IMG/VR virus record: IMGVR_UViG_3300042863_002243
Location: 62,001-126,000 of that record
Length of the DNA stretch: 64,000 bases
Reading direction: 5' to 3' (one strand)
Source of the DNA: a virus
Both the position numbers and the translations under genes were made by a program. Shown one piece after another: positions 45,169-54,470 of this stretch. The notes under the pieces are model-generated. The model made no database searches, was not told the DNA's origin, and was given only the letters and a program-made list of their open reading frames with translations. Every line of letters starts with the position of its first letter. Position 1 is the stretch's first letter.

Positions 45169-45333
45169 ATGTACGATCACGTATACAGAATAACTGATTA
45201 CCAAATAGAGGTAGATGGCGTAATGGAAAACCGTCAAAGAATTCAATATTGGAATAACGAGGAAGATTATCTGATAGAGGAATATTACGGAGCACCGGGG
45301 GAAATACGTTCAGGATACACCCAAATTCAATAA
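45169..45333 (+). CDS. Small acidic hypothetical protein
   Basis: This 54-residue product starts 1 base after the collagen-like stop and is acidic and aromatic (Y-D-H-V-Y-R-I, Q-Y-W-N-N-E-E-D-Y-L-I-E-E-Y-Y-G). No family was recognised. Tight spacing to the collagen-like gene suggests that it is co-expressed, perhaps as a small assembly factor. The 95 bases between it and nrdA are AT-rich and contain no clear hairpin or GATATATA box. Confidence 0.45.
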   Translation: MYDHVYRITDYQIEVDGVMENRQRIQYWNNEEDYLIEEYYGAPGEIRSGYTQIQ

Positions 45334-45428
45334 AAAAAGCGAAATAAATATTATTATTAGTGGAAACTAATGGGTTTATTTTTCTATAATTTTTTACATC
45401 AAATAAAATAAATAAAAATATAAAAATA

Positions 45429-47798
45429 ATGGAAGTAACAAAAAGAGACGGAGCTAAAGAAAGAGTTAAGCTTGATAAAATTTTAAATCGTGTTAAGAAG
45501 CAATCTTATGGTTTAAATATGGATTATATTGAGCCAATGGAAATTGCAAAGAAAGTTATACATGGTTTATATGATGGTATTTCTTCAGTAGAACTTGATA
45601 CTTTAGCAGCAGAAACAGCAGCTGCTTTAACTCCTACTCATCCTGACTATTCTATTTTAGCTTCCAGAATATGTGTTACTTCATTACATAAAAGAACTCC
45701 TAAAAGTTTTTCAAGTGTGATCGATCAGCTTTATAACTATGTTGATCCTAAAACTGGATTAAAAGCCCCAATGATTGCTGATGATGTCTATGATATTATT
45801 ATGAAGAATTCTAAAGATATAGATTCTCAAATTATTGCTGATAGGGATTTAGATTATGATTATTTTGGATTTAAGACTTTAGAAAAATCATATCTTTTAA
45901 AGATTGACGGTTTACCAGCAGAAAGACCACAACAAATGTTAATGAGAGTTGCTATTGGTATACATAAAGAAGATTTAGCTTCTGCTTATAAAACATATGA
46001 CTTAATGAGTCAAGGTTACTTCACACATGCTACACCTACTTTATTTAATGCAGGTACTAGAAGACCTCAGCTTTCTTCTTGTTTCTTAGTTTCAATGGAT
46101 GGGGATTCAATTCAAGGCATTTATAAAACATTAGCAGACGTAGCTCAGATCTCTAAAAATGCGGGAGGTATTGGTTTACATATACATAATGTAAGAGGCA
46201 CAGGAGCTTATATTAGAGGAACAAATGGTACTTCTAATGGAATTATCCCGATGTTAAAAGTATTTAATGAGACTGCAAGATACGTAGATCAAGGCGGAGG
46301 AAGAAGAAAAGGTTCCTTTGCTATTTATTTAGAGCCTTGGCATTGTGATGTTGAAGACTTCTTAAATCTTAGAAAAAATCACGGTAAAGAAGAAATGAGA
46401 GCTAGAGATCTTTTCTTAGCTTTATGGACTCCTGATTTATTTATGCAGAGAGTTAAAGAAGATGGCGAATGGACTTTGTTCTCTCCAGACGAAGCTCCTG
46501 GATTAGATGATGTTTATGGTGATGACTTTGTTAAGCTTTATACAAAATATGAAGAAGAAGGAAGAGGAAGAAAAACGATCAAAGCACAGGAGCTTTGGTA
46601 TAAAATAATTGAAGCACAGATTGAAACAGGAACTCCTTATATGCTTTATAAGGATGCAGCTAATATCAAATCCAACCAGAAAAATTTAGGGACTATTAAA
46701 TCTTCAAATCTTTGTACGGAGATTATGGAATATTCAGATTCTAAAGAAACTGCAGTTTGTAATTTAGCTTCTATTGCATTACCTAAATTTATTATTCCTG
46801 GTAAGAAACCTAAATATGATCTTATTGCTCTTAAGGATATAGCTTACACCGCTACAATCAATCTTAATAGGGTAATTGATGTTAACTATTATCCTACAAA
46901 AGAGACTAAGACTTCTAATATGAAGCACAGGCCAATTGGTATTGGTGTTCAAGGTCTAGCTGATACTTTTGCTATTCTAAAAATACCTTTTGAATCTGAT
47001 GAAGCTAAAAATTTAGATAGAGATATTTTTGAAGCAATTTATTACGGAGCTATGTGTGCTTCAGTTGATCTTGCAGAAAAAGAAGGAGCGTATCAAACCT
47101 TCAAAGGATCACCACTATCTAAAGGATTATTCCAATTTGATCTATGGAATGAATCACCAAGTACAAGATGGGATTGGGAGGAATTAAGAGAAAGAGTTTT
47201 AACTCACGGAGCTAGAAACTCTTTATTGCTTGCACCTATGCCTACTGCTTCTACAAGTCAGATCTTAGGAAACAACGAATGCTTTGAACCATTCACTTCC
47301 AATATTTATATCAGAAAAACATTATCTGGTGAATTCCCAGTAGTTAATAAACATCTTGTTAAAGATCTAGTTAAACTTAATATGTGGGATGACAATCTTA
47401 GAGATAAGATCATAATCAATAATGGATCAGTTCAGGATATTGCAGAAATACCTGATGAGATTAAGATCATTTATAAAACTGCTTGGGAAATGAGTCAGAA
47501 GATCATTATAGATCATGCTGCAGCACGAGCACCTTTTATATGTCAAAGTCAAAGTATGAATTTGTTTGTTCAAGATGCCAACTTTGCCAAACTTTCTTCT
47601 GCTCATTTTTATGGGTGGGATAAAGGACTAAAGACTGGTAGTTATTATATAAGAACTAAAGCTGCTACTACAGCTATAAAAGGTCTAGGTATAGATCTTA
47701 GTAGAAACCAAGACATTCCTAAATCTGAAGATGATAACTACAGTGATTTATCTTGTAGTATAGACAACCCAGAAGATTGTGAAGCTTGTGGATCATAA
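45429..47798 (+). CDS. nrdA: Ribonucleotide reductase class I large subunit
   Basis: The 789-residue product has an N-terminal ATP-cone ([11 protein letters not shown]) and the reductase core with L-S-S-C-F-L-V (first redox Cys), N-L-C-T-E-I-M-E (catalytic Asn, Cys, Glu) and A-V-C-N-L-A-S-I (second redox Cys). P-M-P-T-A-S-T is also present. The last residues [14 protein letters not shown] carry the Cys pair that relays electrons and closely resemble the tail of eukaryotic R1. Length is normal for class Ia. It converts ribonucleoside diphosphates to deoxy forms with NrdB (41729). No intron or homing endonuclease interrupts it. Confidence 0.96.
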   Translation: MEVTKRDGAKERVKLDKILNRVKKQSYGLNMDYIEPMEIAKKVIHGLYDGISSVELDTLAAETAAALTPTHPDYSILASRICVTSLHKRTPKSFSSVIDQLYNYVDPKTGLKAPMIADDVYDIIMKNSKDIDSQIIADRDLDYDYFGFKTLEKSYLLKIDGLPAERPQQMLMRVAIGIHKEDLASAYKTYDLMSQGYFTHATPTLFNAGTRRPQLSSCFLVSMDGDSIQGIYKTLADVAQISKNAGGIGLHIHNVRGTGAYIRGTNGTSNGIIPMLKVFNETARYVDQGGGRRKGSFAIYLEPWHCDVEDFLNLRKNHGKEEMRARDLFLALWTPDLFMQRVKEDGEWTLFSPDEAPGLDDVYGDDFVKLYTKYEEEGRGRKTIKAQELWYKIIEAQIETGTPYMLYKDAANIKSNQKNLGTIKSSNLCTEIMEYSDSKETAVCNLASIALPKFIIPGKKPKYDLIALKDIAYTATINLNRVIDVNYYPTKETKTSNMKHRPIGIGVQGLADTFAILKIPFESDEAKNLDRDIFEAIYYGAMCASVDLAEKEGAYQTFKGSPLSKGLFQFDLWNESPSTRWDWEELRERVLTHGARNSLLLAPMPTASTSQILGNNECFEPFTSNIYIRKTLSGEFPVVNKHLVKDLVKLNMWDDNLRDKIIINNGSVQDIAEIPDEIKIIYKTAWEMSQKIIIDHAAARAPFICQSQSMNLFVQDANFAKLSSAHFYGWDKGLKTGSYYIRTKAATTAIKGLGIDLSRNQDIPKSEDDNYSDLSCSIDNPEDCEACGS

Positions 47799-47810
47799 GA
47801 TATAAAAAAA

Positions 47811-48458
47811 ATGAATAGACCTAAGAAGCTTAGCAATTTTAAAGAATTCGTAAAAGAATACGGAGATATAGATGGAAAAGAAGATACCAAAAAAACCCCA
47901 TGTATAATTTTAGCAGGACCTCCGGGATGTGGTAAGGGAACACAAGCTAGAATTATAGCCAAAGGTATGAGATGGAAACACATTTCAACTGGGGATATAT
48001 TAAGGGATTCTGATAATAAAGAGATCAAGAAGTTAATGAAAACTGGTAATCTTCTTCCTGATGAGATTGTAGGTAAAGAGCTTATAGATTATCTTAAAAA
48101 ATTAACTAAACATAGCGATCCTAAGGGATATATTTTTGACGGATATCCTAGAAATCTTCAACAGAAGGCTATATTTGACGAGATTTGTAGAATTAATAAT
48201 ATCTCATTAGAATATGTTTTCTTTTTAAATGTCGCAGAGAAGATATTAAGGGAAAGAATAAAAGAAAGAAGTAAATCTTCGGGAAGATCTGATGATAAAA
48301 ACGAGGAAGCATTCCAAATTAGAATGGATGAATATAATGAACAGACGTTACCTATGATAGAATCTATGAGAAAAGGAGGAGGATTTTTGGAAATATCAGG
48401 GGAAAATAAATTGGATGATATTACTAAGCTGATATTTAATAAAATTAATGAAATTTAA
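47811..48458 (+). CDS. adk: Adenylate kinase with capsid-targeting-like tag
   Basis: The 215-residue product begins MNRPKKLSNFKEFVKEYGD, a version of the tag with V-K-E/Y, and the kinase starts only after about residue 28. P-loop GPPGCGKGT, the STGDILR substrate loop, FDGYPRN and RIKERSK are the standard adenylate kinase motifs. The lid is short and has no zinc site. It would interconvert AMP, ADP and ATP. It follows nrdA by 12 bases (AGATATAAAAAAAATG), so metabolic coupling is natural, but the added leader suggests that the enzyme may be packaged in the head. Confidence 0.9.
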   Translation: MNRPKKLSNFKEFVKEYGDIDGKEDTKKTPCIILAGPPGCGKGTQARIIAKGMRWKHISTGDILRDSDNKEIKKLMKTGNLLPDEIVGKELIDYLKKLTKHSDPKGYIFDGYPRNLQQKAIFDEICRINNISLEYVFFLNVAEKILRERIKERSKSSGRSDDKNEEAFQIRMDEYNEQTLPMIESMRKGGGFLEISGENKLDDITKLIFNKINEI

Positions 48459-48495
48459 TTGCAATTTTATTGTATAATAGTTAAATCTTAAAAAT

Positions 48496-49743
48496 ATGTC
48501 AAAATCAAAAACAGAAGAAATAGTTAAGGCAACTCCTACTATATGTCTTACTATGATCGTTAAGAATGAATCTAAAGTCATAAGGAAATGCATAGATTCA
48601 GTTAGAGATTATATTAGTTATTGGGTTATTGTTGATACTGGATCAACCGATGGAACTCAAGATCTTATTAAAGAAATAATGGCCGAATATGGTATTCCTG
48701 GAGAATTACACGAAAGACCATGGGTAGATTTTGGATATAATAGAACAGAAAATCTTAAACTTGCCAAAGACAAATCTGACTATAGACTTATTATAGATGC
48801 TGATGATGTGTTATTCGTAGAGAACGGAGAAAATCCATTTATTAACCTAACTGAAGACTTCTATAAGATTAAATTAAGATTGGGAAGTCTGGCATATTAT
48901 AGAACACAAGTAATTAGAGGAGATCAAGATTGGAAATATATTGGTGTACTTCATGAATATCTTTCTGGACCTGAAGGAATAGATCTAACCGAAGAATTTT
49001 TACCCGAAGGTGTTGAAATGCACGCAGCAGTATCCGGGCATAATAGAGATATCAAAGGGAAAGATAAGTATTACAATGATGCTTTAATATTTGAAAAGGC
49101 CATTATAACTACACCTAAGGAGGAACTTCCTATTGATTTAGAAAGAAGATATGTTTTTTATATGGCTCAAAGTTATAGAGATGCTGGAATGCACGAAAGA
49201 TCTATAGAAGCTTATCAAAGAAGAGTAGATCTAGGTGGATGGGCAGAAGAGGTTTACGTCTCTAAATATTGGATTGCTAGACAGAAACACTCATTAAACA
49301 AATCAGACGAGGAGATTATTGATGCTTATTTAAAAGCTTGGGAATATAGACCTAATAGACTTGAATCCCTTTATCATTTAATAAAATTCTTAGGAAGTAA
49401 AAAAAGATATGCTTTGGCTTTTGCTCTAGCTGCTGTTGGAATGAAAACAGGATCTTGCTCAGATATTCTTTTCGTTGAAGATGAGATCTGGAAATGGAGA
49501 ATGCCTGATGAATATTCAGTATTGGCTTATTATAATGGAAATGCAGAGGAAGCACACAAAGTAACCACAATAATTATTAATTCCCCTCTATTTGATAAGA
49601 TTTCTCCTAACGAACAAGAAAGAATCAGAAAGAATATGGAATTCTATAGTAAAGCTATTACAAAAGCTACAGAACCTACAGAACCTACAGAACTTATAGA
49701 AGCTACAGAAGATGTAGAAGCTACAGAAGAAGTTAAAAACTAG
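48496..49743 (+). CDS. Family 2 glycosyltransferase with TPR-like C-terminus
   Basis: The 415-residue product begins with a GT-A fold: ICLTMIVKNESKVIRKCIDS, IVDTGSTDGT, and the metal-binding IIDADD in place of DxD. The remainder (about 220-380) is helical with repeat-like Y-R-D-A-G-M and Y-N-G-N-A-E-E-A-H segments, similar to TPR tails of such enzymes. The end is a tandem A-T-E-P-T-E type repeat rich in Glu and Thr. Possible targets are phage DNA bases, a host surface polymer or the acidic collagen-like fibre upstream; the sequence does not decide. It follows adk by 37 bases. Confidence 0.85.
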   Translation: MSKSKTEEIVKATPTICLTMIVKNESKVIRKCIDSVRDYISYWVIVDTGSTDGTQDLIKEIMAEYGIPGELHERPWVDFGYNRTENLKLAKDKSDYRLIIDADDVLFVENGENPFINLTEDFYKIKLRLGSLAYYRTQVIRGDQDWKYIGVLHEYLSGPEGIDLTEEFLPEGVEMHAAVSGHNRDIKGKDKYYNDALIFEKAIITTPKEELPIDLERRYVFYMAQSYRDAGMHERSIEAYQRRVDLGGWAEEVYVSKYWIARQKHSLNKSDEEIIDAYLKAWEYRPNRLESLYHLIKFLGSKKRYALAFALAAVGMKTGSCSDILFVEDEIWKWRMPDEYSVLAYYNGNAEEAHKVTTIIINSPLFDKISPNEQERIRKNMEFYSKAITKATEPTEPTELIEATEDVEATEEVKN

Positions 49744-49760
49744 GAATTAGTGAGGACGGA

Positions 49761-49771
49761 AGATATATAAC
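49761..49771 (+). promoter_or_regulatory. AGATATATAAC box, candidate late promoter
   Basis: The box ends 14 bases before the ATG of a tagged protein (49786), in the short gap after the glycosyltransferase gene. Confidence 0.45.
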
Positions 49772-49785
49772 ATAAAAGTTATATC

Positions 49786-50271
49786 ATGAGAATTTTAAAA
49801 TTTTCCGAATTCCTTAATGAGCAATCAGTTTATAATACAGGAGTCCCTTTATACAGAGGCACAAGTTTTGAGCCAGAAAGAACTATTAAAAGAAATCAAT
49901 TAATTTCTGAATTAAGAAGTCTTTTAACTCAAGTAATGAATGGTACTCTTTCCGAAATATCTTTAGTAGCAGAAATACCTACACAAGGTAAAAATGCTCC
50001 ACAATATTTGAAAGATATTTATTCTGAAATGGGATACAATCCAGGTAAAGATATGGAAGATGAGTACGATGAAGAAAACGACACTTATCTTGGTAACAGA
50101 GACAGAACTGGAGATGAACCATCTACAAACATATTTGTAGATTCTGAATTTTTAGTTAAAGATGTAGATGAAGCTAGAAATGTTATTATAGCAATTCCTT
50201 ATTCATTAAAAAAGAAAAACATCTTAGTTGAACTTACTCCAGAAATGATTGATGAAGCATTCATTAAATAA
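49786..50271 (+). CDS. Unknown tagged protein
   Basis: The 161-residue product begins MRILKFSEFLNEQSVYN, a clear tag with L-N-E/Q. The middle has short hydrophobic strands (LYRGTSFEPERTIKRNQLIS; EISLVAEIP), followed by an acidic segment (DMEDEYDEENDTY) and a C-terminal FVDSEFLVKDVDEARNVIIAIP. The start L-Y-R-G-T with acidic context is faintly similar to ADP-ribosyltransferase entry motifs, but the rest does not support that. It is followed after 6 bases by the DUF192-like gene. Confidence 0.5.
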   Translation: MRILKFSEFLNEQSVYNTGVPLYRGTSFEPERTIKRNQLISELRSLLTQVMNGTLSEISLVAEIPTQGKNAPQYLKDIYSEMGYNPGKDMEDEYDEENDTYLGNRDRTGDEPSTNIFVDSEFLVKDVDEARNVIIAIPYSLKKKNILVELTPEMIDEAFIK

Positions 50272-50277
50272 TTAATT

Positions 50278-50637
50278 ATGGAATACGAAGATTTTCATTT
50301 AGTAAAAATCGGGGACCATACTTTTGTTTTAGAACAATGTAAAGATTTTTCAAAGGGACTTTCTAATAGAGAGCATCTTCTCGAAAATGAGGGGATGCTT
50401 TTTAATTTTAAAGAATCTGGTCCTAAAAGCTTTCATATGAAAGATTGTTATCTACCTCTTGATATTCTATTCATAAAAGAAGGCAAAATCCAAAAAATTT
50501 ATCACAATTGTAGTCCATGCGAAACTGATGAGTGTCAAAAATTTGAACATGATTCCGCAGATACTATTATTGAACTCCTAGGAGGCACATGTGAGAGCAA
50601 TAATATTAGCGAAGGACTAATCTACAGACTGATGTAG
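50278..50637 (+). CDS. DUF192-like protein
   Basis: The 119-residue product shows the DUF192 pattern: F-V-L-E-Q-C-K-D-F-S-K-G-L-S-N-R-E-H-L, then E-G-M-L-F-N-F, S-F-H-M-K-D-C-Y-L-P-L-D-I-L-F-I and a following K-E-G-K-I-Q-K-I. Its biochemical role is not known, although it is found in bacteria and phages. It also has an unusual Cys-rich part (N-C-S-P-C-E-T-D-E-C). A strong hairpin with T-tract lies within its coding region. Confidence 0.8.
   Translation: MEYEDFHLVKIGDHTFVLEQCKDFSKGLSNREHLLENEGMLFNFKESGPKSFHMKDCYLPLDILFIKEGKIQKIYHNCSPCETDECQKFEHDSADTIIELLGGTCESNNISEGLIYRLM
50372..50403 (+). terminator. Intragenic terminator-like hairpin in DUF192 gene
   Basis: AGCATCTTCTC and GAGGGGATGCT form an 11-bp stem (two G-T pairs) around a GAAAAT loop, followed by TTTTT and then AATTTT. 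The element has the geometry of a Rho-independent terminator but lies about 95 bases into the coding region, so it might attenuate downstream expression. Confidence 0.5.
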
Positions 50638-50711
50638 GAAACTTTTCCCTCTTTTACTGTTAAAATATATGTTACTAAGGTAAATTGTATTTTATAAAAA
50701 TTAAATCTTGA

Positions 50712-52499
50712 ATGTCATCTAACAAAGAAATTAAAGTATTATCAGAGAGGGAGCACATCCTATTAAGACCAACCGTTTATGTTGGGAGCGTTAAACCAAC
50801 AGACGAGAAAGTACCAGTGATTCGCGATAGCCGTGTTTTTGTTGAGTCTAAGACCATATCAGTTGGAATGTATAAGTTATTTGATGAGGTATTCTCTAAC
50901 TCATTAGACGAAGCTAAACGAATGAATGGCAAGATGAAGAAAATCACTATAGCTATTGATTCTAAAAGCAATTCCGTTTCTGTTAAAGATTCTGGTAATG
51001 GATTTTATAAAGGTACGGAGATTAATAAGATAAGTGAAAAATCTAATATCGAAACTGCAGTATCACAATTAAGAGCAGGATCAAATTTCGAGAATGATGA
51101 TGTTGAAGAATCACTAGTGGGTACTAATGGTATGGGTGTCAGCTTAGTTAATGTACTTTCTAAATATTTCAGTATCGAAACAGTAAATGATAAATTCTAT
51201 TACTTTCAGGAATGGAAAAATTACGAGGGTAAAGATCCTAAGGTCTCTAAGAGATCGTCTGATATGAAAACTGGTACTTCAGTTACATTCACACCTCTTT
51301 CTGAAACATTTGGATATTCTAAATGGGACAAAGAAGTTCTTTCATCTATACTTATTCTAAAATACGATCTAATCAAAAGAGACCCGATTATAGGTAAACT
51401 TGAAATAGAATTATCTTGGGACGGGGAGTCAATAGATCTATCTCCTGAATTTTTACCACAGGATTCTTTTAAGATTAATACAGAGATAGGTCAGATAACA
51501 ATATGGGAAAAGTATGAAGGATCAGGATCATTAAGCTTTGTTAACTCCGCTCTTTGTTCTGGAATACACCAGAAGATATTTAATGACTTTGTAAACACAA
51601 AATTAGAAGACACATTAGGTCATCACTTTTACGATTGTCTAATTGTGCTAAATCTTCCACCTAAGTATGTTAAATTCGGAGATCAGAATAAAACTAGATT
51701 TGTTACAACAAGGGAAGAGATTGATAATTTACTGATGAATAAATTTGGAGCTAAGTTACAAGGACTTTTTAAAACCGAACTATTTGAAAGAATAGCAAAG
51801 AAAGTTGAAGAGAGAAAGAATGATGGATACGTAAAAAAACTTAGAGCAGAGAAAAGAAAAGTAAATCTTAAACATTCACACAAGTACTTTCCTGCACAAA
51901 AAGCTATTGCAGAAAATCTATTTATAGTTGAAGGACTTTCTGCTATGGGATCTATATTACAAAAAAGAAATCCTAAGGAAGATGGAGTTTATGCTCTAAA
52001 AGGCAAGATAAAGAATTGTAAAAATATTGGGGATCTTTCAGATAACAAAGAGATTCTTGAATTAATGCACATTCTAGGATTAGATCCCAGTTCTAGAAAC
52101 AACGAAATTATAGGTTACAAAAGAATAGTTATTGCTACTGACCCAGATCCGGATGGATCGCATATCACATCTTTATTAATAAATCTTTTTTATAAATGGT
52201 TTCCTACTGTTATTAAAAATAAAAGGTTAAGTTCATTAAAAATCCCTCTTGTTTCTGTAGGTGATGGAAAGAAAAGAAAATACTATTGGGACATGGATGA
52301 TTTTAAAACTGCTAAGCCCACTGGTAATGTTAGATACTTAAAAGGATTAGGTTCTCTTTCTTTAGAAGATTGGGAATGGGTAATGAATAGAAAAGATTTT
52401 GTTGGAATAGATGAAAATTCAGATAGTAAGGAAAAACTAGAAATGGCATTTGGTGATTCTTCTGAGGCTCGGAAAAAATGGTTATCTAATATTAAATAG
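50712..52499 (+). CDS. 39: Type II topoisomerase ATPase/TOPRIM subunit, gp39-like
   Basis: The 595-residue product combines a GHKL ATPase domain (LRPTVYVGSV; DEVFSNSLDEA; GTNGMGVSLVNVLS) and a C-terminal TOPRIM domain (N-L-F-I-V-E-G-L-S-A, then D-P-D-P-D-G-S-H-I). In T4 these parts are split between gp39 and gp60; here they are in one chain. With the gp52-like subunit at 57411 it would form the ATP-dependent topoisomerase needed for replication initiation and relief of supercoils. The gene starts 74 bases after the DUF192-like gene. No GATATATA box is close to its start. Confidence 0.93.
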   Translation: MSSNKEIKVLSEREHILLRPTVYVGSVKPTDEKVPVIRDSRVFVESKTISVGMYKLFDEVFSNSLDEAKRMNGKMKKITIAIDSKSNSVSVKDSGNGFYKGTEINKISEKSNIETAVSQLRAGSNFENDDVEESLVGTNGMGVSLVNVLSKYFSIETVNDKFYYFQEWKNYEGKDPKVSKRSSDMKTGTSVTFTPLSETFGYSKWDKEVLSSILILKYDLIKRDPIIGKLEIELSWDGESIDLSPEFLPQDSFKINTEIGQITIWEKYEGSGSLSFVNSALCSGIHQKIFNDFVNTKLEDTLGHHFYDCLIVLNLPPKYVKFGDQNKTRFVTTREEIDNLLMNKFGAKLQGLFKTELFERIAKKVEERKNDGYVKKLRAEKRKVNLKHSHKYFPAQKAIAENLFIVEGLSAMGSILQKRNPKEDGVYALKGKIKNCKNIGDLSDNKEILELMHILGLDPSSRNNEIIGYKRIVIATDPDPDGSHITSLLINLFYKWFPTVIKNKRLSSLKIPLVSVGDGKKRKYYWDMDDFKTAKPTGNVRYLKGLGSLSLEDWEWVMNRKDFVGIDENSDSKEKLEMAFGDSSEARKKWLSNIK

Positions 52500-52507
52500 A
52501 TATATAC
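52499..52507 (+). promoter_or_regulatory. GATATATAC box, candidate late promoter
   Basis: The box overlaps the stop codon of the topoisomerase gene (TAGATATATAC) and ends 4 bases before the ATG at 52512, so it may direct a nearly leaderless transcript or serve a later start. Confidence 0.35.
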
Positions 52508-52511
52508 TTTA

Positions 52512-53264
52512 ATGATTTTAAGATTAAGCGATTTTGTTAATGAGCAGGATTCGAATATTCCTGATGGAAGCGAGGGAACTCAAGCTCCCGTTAAGAGCTA
52601 TGCAGGTAAACTAAAAATAAACTGGGATATGCCAGACCTTGCTGAGGAAATATCTCATTATGACGATAAAGCTAAATTGGAATTCTACCAGCATAATATT
52701 ACTATTGGTAATAAAGATATAGGTAAAGTTGCTGCTAGATCCACCAAGTTTTTTAAATATATTAATGAGCCATTTAAAAAAGGACACATGGAAACAATTC
52801 CTATTGTTTCTGAGGATGGATTTGATGTTAATAGTATTCAGAATTTAATGGCTTATGAGTTTGATAACATCATTGCTGGAGCATATGGTAGATCTTACGG
52901 AGATGTTCTAATAAAAATATCAGATGATCTTAAAAGAAAAGGCACTTTATCATTGCCTGCTCCTATTGTGATTAAATTTATAAATTTTGGAGAGACAAGA
53001 ACATCTTCAGAATACAGCTATTATCTTTTTTCTGGTAATAGGATAGCTAACTTAGCATTACAATATAATATTCCACTAAGAGCTTTAGTATTAGATTTAG
53101 TTCCTTCAAGAAGAGACGTTAGAGAATTTGCACAAAAATCAGGTGCTACTACAGATCCGGTTAAATTCAAAAAGCTTCTTAGAAGAGAAACTGGTAAAGA
53201 AACTCTTGACGATCTTAATGCTAGAGAAAGATTTAAAATTATACAATCTCTTAAAGATTTCTAA
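52512..53264 (+). CDS. ParB/sulfiredoxin-like domain protein with capsid-targeting-like tag
   Basis: The 250-residue product begins MILRLSDFVNEQDSN, a tag with V-N-E/Q. Residues about 95-200 contain T-I-P-I-V-S-E-D-G-F, A-P-I-V-I-K-F and Y-L-F-S-G-N-R-I-A-N-L-A-L-Q-Y-N-I-P-L-R-A-L. This is reminiscent of the ParB-type nuclease/sulfiredoxin fold, where G-N-H-R or G-x-x-R is followed by A-A and V-P-V; the His usual in many ParB domains is absent. The C-terminus is helical and basic. It could bind or cut DNA or act on nucleotides. Its tag implies head packaging, which makes the possible DNA role notable. Confidence 0.5.
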   Translation: MILRLSDFVNEQDSNIPDGSEGTQAPVKSYAGKLKINWDMPDLAEEISHYDDKAKLEFYQHNITIGNKDIGKVAARSTKFFKYINEPFKKGHMETIPIVSEDGFDVNSIQNLMAYEFDNIIAGAYGRSYGDVLIKISDDLKRKGTLSLPAPIVIKFINFGETRTSSEYSYYLFSGNRIANLALQYNIPLRALVLDLVPSRRDVREFAQKSGATTDPVKFKKLLRRETGKETLDDLNARERFKIIQSLKDF

Positions 53265-53315
53265 TTCATTTAGAAAAAACTCCGGAATCATCTGAGCCCC
53301 TATTTAATTTCTAGA

Positions 53316-53323
53316 TATATTTG
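53316..53323 (+). promoter_or_regulatory. TATATTTG element, Bacteroidota -7-like
   Basis: TATATTTG matches the TAnnTTTG -7 element of Bacteroidota housekeeping promoters and overlaps an AGATATAT box. No clear TTG was found in the -33 area. It is 4 bases before the ATG at 53328 but 22 bases before a second ATG at 53346, which would make the later ATG the better start. Confidence 0.4.
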
Positions 53324-53327
53324 TAGT

Positions 53328-54251
53328 ATGGTATACAAAAATAATATGGGATATTGTTGTATATGCCTTTCTTTAGATAAGGAAGGTGTTACTACAAATA
53401 GAGGAATGGTTAAAAAAACATTTCTTAGAGAAGGATTAAAGTATGTTTCTGAGCTAGCTTTAAAAAACACTAGCGATTTAATTCGTATAATCAAATTCAA
53501 TTCTGATAATTCAATAAAAATGTATAGAATAAGTTCTGATATGTTTCCTTGGATGTCTGAATATGAAATAGACGATCTTCCTGATATAAAAGAGATATTA
53601 AATAACCTAGAGGAAGCTGGTAGAATAGCAAAAGAAGCTGGACAAAGACTTAGCTTCCATCCATCACATTTTTGTGTGATTGCTTCACTAAATCCTGAGG
53701 TTGTTACAAAATCTGTAAAAGAGCTTAGACAGCATGCAGAAATTATGGACAAAATGGGATTAGAAAGAAGCTATAAATATCCTATAAATATACACATCAA
53801 TACAACTAAGCCATCCAAAGAAGAATCTGCTGAAAGATTCATAAAAGAATATAATAAATTACCAGATACTGTTAAATCTAGATTAGTACTCGAGAATGAT
53901 GACAAAAAAAGTCAATTCACACCAACGGATCTTTACACCTTGATATATAAAAGAATAGGAGTACCTATTACTTATGATTATTTACATCATAAATGTAATC
54001 CGGACGAATTATCTGAAATGGAAGCTTTGGAACTTTGTATATCTACTTGGCCAGAAAATATACCAGCTCTAACTCACTTTTCGGATTCGAGAAAGCTTTT
54101 TGAAGATTCTAGTGTTAAAGATGTAGCACACTCCGATTGGATATGGAGTAAAATAGAAACTTATGGGAAAGTTTTTGATATAGAATTAGAAGTAAAGATG
54201 AAAGATCTTGCTCTATTAAAATATTTAGATAAATGGAAGAATCAGATTTAA
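53328..54251 (+). CDS. uvdE: UV damage endonuclease (UvdE family)
   Basis: The 307-residue product has the UvdE TIM-barrel pattern: an early M-G-Y-C-C-I, then R-I-I-K-F-N with M-Y-R-I-S-S-D-M-F-P, L-S-F-H-P-S-H-F, INIHINTT, L-V-L-E-N-D-D-K, T-Y-D-Y-L-H-H-K-C and A-L-T-H-F-S-D-S. These Asp, Glu and His residues coordinate metals in the family. The enzyme nicks DNA 5' of UV photoproducts. T4 uses the unrelated DenV for the same task. The start may be 53346 (M-G-Y-C-C), because the upstream six residues add nothing to the fold. The 3' end overlaps the next gene by 19 bases. Confidence 0.95.
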   Translation: MVYKNNMGYCCICLSLDKEGVTTNRGMVKKTFLREGLKYVSELALKNTSDLIRIIKFNSDNSIKMYRISSDMFPWMSEYEIDDLPDIKEILNNLEEAGRIAKEAGQRLSFHPSHFCVIASLNPEVVTKSVKELRQHAEIMDKMGLERSYKYPINIHINTTKPSKEESAERFIKEYNKLPDTVKSRLVLENDDKKSQFTPTDLYTLIYKRIGVPITYDYLHHKCNPDELSEMEALELCISTWPENIPALTHFSDSRKLFEDSSVKDVAHSDWIWSKIETYGKVFDIELEVKMKDLALLKYLDKWKNQI

Positions 54252-54439
54252 CAAACAAAAAATGGATCCCAGAGAATGAGCTTTATTTATTAAGTGTATC
54301 TGAAGGGATAATAGAAAATTATCCTAATATAGATCTTGAAAAAGAACTGAATGATGCAGGATACATTATTGAAGATTTAATACAGCCAGATAGAATTAAA
54401 ATCTTCATGGAAAGACTCCAGGAAAAATATCCAGATTAA
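54233..54439 (+). CDS. Small acidic hypothetical protein
   Basis: The 68-residue product starts within the end of the UvdE gene (19-base overlap) and is acidic and helical (I-D-L-E-K-E-L-N-D-A, I-E-D-L-I-Q-P-D-R). No family was recognised. Overlap and lack of strong alternatives make it a probable real gene, translated by coupling. Function is unknown. Confidence 0.45.
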   Translation: MEESDLTNKKWIPENELYLLSVSEGIIENYPNIDLEKELNDAGYIIEDLIQPDRIKIFMERLQEKYPD

Positions 54440-54470
54440 TGGTATTTATTATTGGGATTAAAAAATAGAG

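Noticed and set aside
50638-50711. tRNA or small RNA gene in the gap before the topoisomerase gene
   Set aside because: No cloverleaf, CCA end or stable hairpin was seen. The same holds for the other gaps (4917-5000, 39771-39824, 45334-45428, 53265-53327).
53300-53752. Minus-strand 150-codon frame within the UvdE region
   Set aside because: The opposite strand encodes a full UvdE with conserved metal ligands; the minus frame is a shadow.
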